In this document: in pieces, positions 54,860 to 64,000 of the stretch | Layout of the letters: each line of letters starts with the position of its first letter | Numbering within the stretch: position 1 is the first letter of the stretch | Source of the DNA: Raffaelea ambrosiae | Lineage: Eukaryota; Ascomycota; Sordariomycetes; Ophiostomatales; Ophiostomataceae | Assembly (NCBI GenBank): GCA_002778195.1 | Contig: PCDI01000018.1 | Coordinates: 259,283 to 323,282, forward strand | DNA length: 64,000 nucleotides | Reading direction: 5' to 3' | Translations under genes and position numbers: made by a program | Notes under the pieces: generated by a model | The model's input: the letters and a program-made list of their open reading frames with translations, nothing else | Database searches by the model: none | What the model was told of the DNA's origin: nothing

Positions 54860-55543
54860 GGCGTTTGAAGAGAGAGCTTGGGGATGAAGAGCGTGGAGTG
54901 TAGGCTGTGGTTAGCTGGATTAGAGTGTACGGGTGCGAGAACGCAAATGTGAAGAATGCTAGAAGTGCAGGACTTGAAAGTGGTGGAAGGCCGGATATAC
55001 AAATCGATCCAGTGAATTGGATGCTCGTAACAATCCTACTCAACGCTGGCTGGCTGAGTAACTAACTATATTATTACGCAGCCCTGCACCTCCATCCTGC
55101 TCATCTAATCAGGAAGGGGCGACGTCTCACTTGCTCTTTCCGCAATTGTTCATGCAATGTCGCCATCCGGGCGGCCAGCCGGTTTCGGCAGGTCCAGTGG
55201 GAGCGACCGTTAATGGTGGGGCACCTCGGCTCTCCCCCGCAGACGAGTGGCCTCGTCTCTTGTAAGACAGTTATCATGGCTCCCGTAACCTCCAGTAACC
55301 CCCAGTAAACCCCTGTAACCCCCCGTAACCCCCAGTAGTCCCCAGCCCCCCAGTAAAAAAGGCCTCGTCCACAGCAAACTGGACGCCCAGTAGAAATACA
55401 GTACGGTGTAAAGCCCACACACCACCTCGCCTGGTGGTGACGGTGCGTGGTCGCTTGTTATCTTCCTCGTCCTCCAGTCATCCAATTTAAATCGGCATCG
55501 TAACTACAAGATCCCCAGGTGTTCTCTTTCTTTGTCTTTCCTC
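54860..55543. other. Intergenic: promoter of the DsbA-like gene with a minisatellite
   Basis: 684 bases. Contains the GTAACCCC tandem repeat at 55282-55355 and no gene. Confidence 0.45.
55282..55355 (+). repeat. Minisatellite of CAGTAACCCC-type units
   Basis: Seven imperfect copies of a 10-12 bp unit (CCGTAACCTC, CAGTAACCCC, CAGTAAACCC, CTGTAACCCC and so on). The minus strand has repeated GGGG runs and could form a G-quadruplex. Confidence 0.8.
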
Positions 55544-56882
55544 CTATCCAACTGTGTTTTTGGTAAAGATGCCACGCGCAAACTGCCCAAAGTTGATGTG
55601 TTGCTCGCGATCGACCTCGTCGCCTAGGTTGGGCTGCGTGAACACCGCCAGTGTGTTGCGCGCAATGCGCCTCGGCTTGCCGTCGATCGCAATTCGGTCA
55701 AAGTTGTCCGGCCGCGCTCCTCGCACAAAGTGTGGCACCGCCTTGAACTGGCCGGCCGTGATGCGCTCCAGCGCCTCGCCCGTCTGGAAGGCAATGCAGT
55801 CGCGCGGTATCTTCACCTGGACCGTCTCGCCCGTGCGTGAAATGATGTAGAGCCCCGCTGCCGGATCCGGCGATGCGTCCAACTCGGCGAGTGGTGGTAG
55901 CAGTCCTGTGTGCGCCGGTGGTATGGTCGGCACGGCCACGGACTCGTCCACGAACATGGCGGATGTCAGGCCCGTCAAGCAGCCGGTGTCCAGGTGTGTG
56001 GCACACCAGTCGTCGTCGTCTTCTTCTTCTTCTTCTTCTTTCTGCTCGTCGCTGCCCGCACCTCTTTCGGAGTGGTGCCTTGGCTCCTCCGGAAAGTAGT
56101 GCAGTAGCCGCGCCTTCGTCGTCGTGGACGTGCTCACCACCGTCTCGAGGTAGTTCTTGGGGTAGTCGGGGATGGCTTGCACGGCAAACCGGTCACAGGC
56201 TCGGGCCACCAGCACGGCCACGTCGATAATCAGACGACACAACTGCTCCAGCGTCTCGCGAAATCCGGGCAATTCGTCGGTGTCTGGCCACACGTTGGGC
56301 GACAGGAACTCGGGAAAAGTCTCCGGCGAGAACTTGGCCGTCGGCGTGGCACAGGCCAGCGACGGGTCGACGTAGAAGGCACAGTTGGCGTAGAAGGAGC
56401 CTTTGAGCGTGTCGATCTGACCGTTCTTGAGCGTCTCTTTCCCACAGGACCAGCCCGTGACATACTTGGCCTTTTCGTTTTCCAGCTTTGCTGCTGTTGT
56501 GTCAGCCTGCGGGCACGCGACGCCAAGAACGACAAAGAACAAAAGAAGACCACGGGAAAACCTACTCAACTCGGCCGCCGGCAAGTTCCCCAAATAGGAC
56601 GAGTACGATAACAAACGCTGTCTGAGCTCGACAAATACGGCTGGCACGTCTTTGACGACGAGGATCCCCAGCGAGTCGGGGCCAAACGCCTTCTGCAACT
56701 TCTCCAGTGCCACGGTTCCTGTGGCGGAGGGGGTCAGCTTCCCGTTATCTGGATCTGATGAACAGCTCGGGCTGTTTTTGTTTTGTGTTTGCCGTCCTCG
56801 CTCTTGTCCGCCGGGGCTCATTCATCTCACCATTTTCGAGGTCCCCGAGGGACACCGTGACGGCCTGTGCGATGGGTGCCAT
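55544..56882 (-). CDS. 2-oxoglutarate/Fe(II) oxygenase, isopenicillin-N-synthase-like
   Basis: Exons 56882-56831, 56718-56566 and 56490-55544 give 383 residues. The iron ligands are visible as HLD in WCATHLDTGCLTGL and a distal His in GQFKAVPHFVRG. The middle part (YVTGWSCGKETL, SFYANCAF, PNVWPDTDELPGF) follows the uncharacterised fungal branch of the family. An acidic run (KEEEEEEDDDDW) directly precedes the first His ligand. The third exon can start at 56493 or 56490 (NAGNAG acceptor), adding or omitting one Ala. The substrate is unknown; no biosynthetic cluster surrounds it, so antibiotic synthesis is unlikely. Confidence 0.85.
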
Positions 56883-59465
<2,583 letters not shown>

Positions 59466-60380
59466 GTGGACGCCTTTTTTTTTGGCGAGAAATAGAAGGC
59501 ACGAAGAAGAACGGAAGAGGAGGAAACATCGTCTTGGAGGAAATAAAAAGAAGAAAAACAAGAAGAAAAACAAGAAATGAGCAAGAACCGAAATAAAACA
59601 ACAAATTCTAATACATTGGCTGGTCTTTGGCGCCGGGGCGGCTTGCCCGGCTGCACGAGCCCATCTCTGGAGCAATAGATCACCCGAAGACCAGGCGGTC
59701 TCGAAATCGAACCTCTAATTGAATAACGCATTGCGATGAGGGCATAAAAAGTCGAGCGAGACGGACGAGACCCGTTGTTGATTACTGTTTTTGAGTTCCG
59801 TTAGCTATATACCGCATTTCACAAGAAGCCCATAGAAAACATGTCGGATAAATCATCCGAAGTCAGAGGGAAATTTTCATTGCATGTATAGACATTGACT
59901 GAGCTGCACCTCTCTCTTTCTCTCTCTCCTCCGTTTCCCTTGCTAAGATATCATCCGCACTCCGTCAAACGAGTAACTGCCACACAAACCCTGCGTGGAA
60001 GCATTGGGAGAGAAGCAAAAGCAAAATCCATGAACGATCAAATCAAACAACACATGTGTTTGGGTACTTGTTTTATTGTTTTTGTAACAAGACAGATTTT
60101 TTTTTCTGCGTGGTAGCATGAAACATGAAAAGAGGAAATTAGAAAAAAGAAAAGCACGAATGACTGCAAAAGCACAAGCAAGAGCATCAAAATAGCAATG
60201 AGATACTTAATGCGTTAAAAGCAAGAGCAAATCCACAACAGAAACACCCAGACCCGCGTAAAACAATAAATGGAAAACACCAAAAAACGAGAGCAGCAAA
60301 AGGGCACCAAACACAAGACACACGGGGAGCAACGACGACATCAAGCACATACCCACCCCCTCGGCCAGTGTCCATGCACT
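59466..60380. other. Convergent intergenic region, ERG10 and SIN3
   Basis: 915 bases with the two 3' ends; A-rich on the + strand (AGAAGAAAAAC repeats at 59548-59578). No gene seen. Confidence 0.45.
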
Positions 60381-63300
60381 TTACTCTGCCGTGTCCATGG
60401 CACCGTCGGCAGCCACTGCCCCGCCTGCCTTGGCCTTGTTTCCAGACGCCAATGCACCCTGGGCGTCTGGCGGCAGCACGCCGTCCGCCACCCACTTGGC
60501 AAACGCATCGGTGCGCTGGCGCACTTCCTCCTGCGTCTTGTTCTTCATCCACGCGTTGTTCATGACAAACTTCTCGCGGAACTGCTGCTCGCGCCAGTCG
60601 CGGCGCCGCCGCACCAGATCTTCTTTCTCCTTGATGCGCTGCTCCCGCAGCTGGGCTCGCTTGGCCAGGCGGTCCCGGCGGGCCTTTTCGGCCTTGGCTG
60701 CCTTGGCCGCCGCCTTGGCCTCAGCCTTCTTCTCCTTGTCTTGCTTGGAAACCTCCCCGCCTTCGCCATCTTTCGTCTCTTCGTCCGCTTCCTCCTCTTC
60801 TTCCTCCACCTCTTCCTCCTCTTCCACGTCACCCAGCTCTGCCTCGTGGTTGTAGATAAAGTACTCCGAGGTGCCCTTCTCGTACACAATCGTGTACGAG
60901 TTGACACAGATGCGCAGCACCAGCCCCTCGTTGAACGCGAGCGCCTTGCGGCCGTCGCCGTTCTCCGAATCCGCATCGTTGGCCACCGGCAGGTTCCGCG
61001 TCAAAACTGACTTCTGCAGGCGCGCACGCTGCACGCCCTCGGTCGGCTCGATCCGTATAAACGATGAGATGTAGTACTGCCACCGCTCCTGCAGGGCCAT
61101 ATCGTCGGCGTTGAACGTCGGCTCGTCCCGTTGCAGCCAGCGGATAGCTGCATCCTTCTTGCCGGGGTACTGCACGCAAGATGTTAGCATAGAACAGTGC
61201 ACAAATGAACGAAACAGAAAGGAAAACCTACCCAGGTGATTTGGAACATCTCGCCGTCCTTGATGCACTTTTCGGCAAACTTGCGGGCGCTGATCTCCGT
61301 CTGGTAGCTCGTTTCCTCCTGGTGCCGACTGGCAAGGAACTGTGCCACCAGGTCGGGTGTCTTTTCACGCGTGTCCGGTCCGCTGCATACCAGCGCCTGT
61401 CGGCACAACGTCTTGAGGAGGTCCTGGATCGTGTACAGCTTCCAGCCCTTACGCAGGTAGTAGTGACGCAACACGTCGAAGTAGCGTGCCTCTTCGATCT
61501 CACCCGTCAACAGGTCTTCGATCAGCTCGATTGTGCGCGGCCAGAACTGCTCCGGGTGGCCCGGGTCGAAGTACAACATCGGCTCCGGCATCATGCCCAG
61601 CTTACGGCCGGCCTTTTCAGCCGTCTCGCGGTTCAACTGCTGCACCACGCTCTCCGTGCTCTCCTTGACGTCCTTGAGTCGCTGGTACAGCTGCTGGAAG
61701 ACACTGAAAAACACGTAGACAGTCTGGTTGCAGAAGAAGTTGTACCACTGCCGCTTGAACATGCCGTCTGCTTTGAGCTCGCCCTCTCCATCCCGCAGCG
61801 GGTTCTCGCCCGACACCACCGTCGGCCGAGGCGCCGAAGGCAGCCAGCGTTCGTTGGCCAGCTCCAGTGCCGAGCCCTCCTCGGGTGCATCCGGCATGTC
61901 CTCCTCGTTGGCCGAGCCGACATCTGGTGTTGTCTCCTTGGACCCGGAGGCGGCACTGCCCTCCTTCTGGTGGCGGGTAGACTTGGAGCCGTTGCGGCCC
62001 GGGTCGAGAACGCCGCGGAGGAGGTCTGACTTTTTGTTACGCCGGCTGCGGCCGTTCGTCAGCTCGGCTGGTAGCGAGTCGTCGCCATCCTCGTCGCCCG
62101 AGTCACGGTCGATATCGCTCAGACGCTGCGCGACCAGCTCCTCTGGCAGGTCGAAGAACTGCGGAATGAAGGTCTCGAAGAAATCCGTAATGCGTTCCTT
62201 CTCGGCGGCGCCGTGCTGCCCGCTGTGCAGCACATAGAGAACCATGAACCGAAGCAGGTCCAGGATCACGTCGCGGTCCGAGAAATTCCACTGGAACTGG
62301 TGGGCCGGGGCCTTGTTGCCCAGGGCAATGGCGCGGCGCTGCTCCTCGCGCTTCGTCTTGATCACATCAACGAGGTGCTTGGCTGAGAGACCGCGCTTGT
62401 CGTTTGATTTGACCTGGATGCCCATGTGGTCGAGGCTCTTCAGATGCATGGCCTCGGTCTGTGCCATCCAAACCTTTTCCCACTCGCGCTGGGAGAAACG
62501 CCATTCTTCGTCCTTCTGCTTCAGACGGGCCATGATGACGGGCACGGCTGCAAACGGATGCGCAAACATGTCGTTGGCTACTTCGGCGCCCTTATCAACT
62601 CCATAAACCTTTTTCAGTACGCGCTTGTAGATGGATGTGCTCTGGCCGCCGAGACCCGGTGGCATGCGGAAGTTGTCACGCTCCGCAGGCGAGAGGGTGA
62701 GCATCTGCTGAGCCAACGGCTCCAGCAACTGGATGAACTTCTGATTGGCCTCAATGTGGAAATCGTAGTCGTGGCGCTCTTCTTCGATCCGGTGGAGGCC
62801 CTCTTCGTAGCCGTTCTTGCGATGGGCGACGAAGCCCGAGTCCTCCGATGCCCAGGTTGGGTGGGACGCCCACTCGTCGTTGAGCACCGAGTTGCAGAGC
62901 TCGTCGCGACCGCTGCAGCGCTTCAGACGCTCCCGGCGGGGAAGCAGACGGTAGCTCGGCCCGTAGCCACGGCAGTTGCTGAGCGATGCCTTGTCAATCG
63001 GGGGGGCTGGCCGGTTGGCTACTTCCTCTTCGTCGCCGGTGTAGCCAAGATGGGACTTGAAAAAGTTGAACAGTTCCGGGTTGCCACCGATGAATGCATG
63101 AACCTTGGAAACAAGAACGTTGAGCTCGATCAGCCCCTGGCGGTACATGTTGATGAGCTTCAGGAACTCGTTCATCGTGGTCCGGTTCGGCAGGAACTTC
63201 TTGACGCGCTCGAAGAAAGCCAGTCCCTCCTGAGCATCCTGGGCAAGCGAGGTTGGTTCAAGTGGCTCCGGCACCACTGGAGTCAGAGTGGGCTCAACAA

Positions 63301-64000
63301 CAGACACGACGGCATCGGTGGAAGTCTTGTGCGTGAGCTTCGTTCTCTTATTCGCAGGAGCCGGCGGCAGGGTGCGAACAGATGAGGTGGCGGTGGTCAG
63401 CTCGACGGGAGCTGGTACCGGGGCGGGAACCTGCTTGTCCTGGCGAGGCCGCTTCTTGCTCTCCTTGGATGTGCTCGATGGAGGGGCGAAATTGCCGACA
63501 GGGGGCATCTTGGGACCGTCGCGAGCAGACTGGCCCGGTGGTGTGGTTTGCACGAGCGCGCTGACGCCGGTCTCTTCGGCTGGGCGGCCAGCTGCGGGCC
63601 GTGTGTGGGCGGCGGATTCGGGGAGGAATTGCTTGAAATCTTCGAGGAGGTCGGGAGCGCCGCTGAAGAGAGTGGTGACCTGGGCATACACTTCTTGGAT
63701 GGGCTTCTGCTCACGCTGGTATGTTTGAAGAATTTCCAAAAATTGCTTGTAGATTTCCGGCTTGTCTTGGAAACGGTTCTGTGAAGACAAGGGCAAAAGT
63801 TAGAAAATGGAAATCCATCGCGTTCGTTGCTTGCCAATCAAAGGGCACCGACAAACAACAGGCAAACGCAGGGTGGGTGAGGTCGACTAAAGCTCCTGAA
63901 AAAAAAGAAAAATACAACACTCACCTTGATCTTGTTCACGTAGCTTATGGCATGGTTGAACTCGACGGGCCCGCGCTTCTCGCTGCCGGGCTGCTGGGCA
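60381..64000 (-). CDS. SIN3: Transcriptional co-repressor SIN3 (5' end outside the window)
   Basis: Exons 64000-63925 (partial), 63778-61232 and 61169-60381 give at least 1136 residues. The first visible part is the second paired amphipathic helix (VEFNHAISYVNKIKNRFQDK to QTYQREQ). PAH3 follows (FFERVKKFLPNRTTMNEFLK to FKSHLG), then the HDAC-interacting domain (LSNCRGYGPSYRLLPRRE to FVAHRKNGYEEG) and the Sin3 C-terminal domain. SIN3 is the scaffold of the Rpd3-type histone deacetylase complexes in the nucleus. The tail has a Glu-rich run and a long Lys/Ala/Arg-rich helix. The first PAH and the start lie beyond the right edge. Confidence 0.95.

Overview
The window is nuclear DNA of a filamentous ascomycete (Pezizomycotina, most likely a Sordariomycete). 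The basis is short spliceosomal introns (mostly 50-100 nt, donors GTAAGT/GTATGT-like, branch CTAAC/CTGAC, acceptor CAG/TAG), GC-rich codons, pyrimidine-rich 5' leaders, and protein families typical of that group (Zn2Cys6 regulator, acetamidase-type amidase, GH6 cellulase without a binding module, FtsJ-type mitochondrial methyltransferase). I could not fix genus or species. I saw no operons, CRISPR arrays, insertion sequences, rRNA or convincing tRNA genes.

Layout. 1-10 kb: sterol O-acyltransferase (+), an SR-type splicing factor (+), a 3.6-kb stretch with no recognisable gene, then a mitochondrial carrier of the YPR011C type (+). 11-18 kb: a POX18-like SCP2 peroxisomal protein with a C-terminal AKL signal (+), a 3-kb gap, class II fructose-bisphosphate aldolase (-) divergent from ribosomal protein eL18 (+). 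18-27 kb: mitochondrial 2'-O-methyltransferase MRM2 (-) divergent from a short-chain dehydrogenase (+), a long coiled-coil/AT-hook protein (-) divergent from oligosaccharyltransferase subunit OST3 (+). 27-38 kb, accessory: a secreted GH6 glycosidase (+), an amidase (+), a truncated SDR fragment (-), a Zn2Cys6 regulator (+) and an amine oxidase (-). 38-43 kb: an F-box/ankyrin protein (-), a possible small membrane protein (-) and an unassigned protein (+). 43-52 kb: mitochondrial malonyl-CoA:ACP transacylase (+), a NOSIP-type zinc-finger protein (+), SAGA subunit SGF73 (-) and a decayed 2H-phosphoesterase-like pseudogene (-). 52-64 kb: a ketosteroid-dehydrogenase-like flavoprotein (+), a DsbA-fold protein (-), an isopenicillin-N-synthase-like oxygenase (-), cytosolic-type acetyl-CoA acetyltransferase ERG10 (+) and the 3' three quarters of the co-repressor SIN3 (-), which runs off the right edge.

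Most genes are single-copy housekeeping functions without a shared pathway. Possible functional links are inferences only: amidase, Zn2Cys6 regulator and amine oxidase lie together and could serve use of amides and amines as nitrogen source; sterol O-acyltransferase, ERG10 and the steroid dehydrogenase-like protein touch sterol metabolism but are too far apart to be a cluster. SGF73 and SIN3 are both chromatin co-regulators. Two gene relics (short-chain dehydrogenase near 33.8 kb, 2H phosphoesterase near 50.8 kb) and several short tandem or palindromic repeats are the least ordinary elements. I did not find a clearly new multi-gene system.
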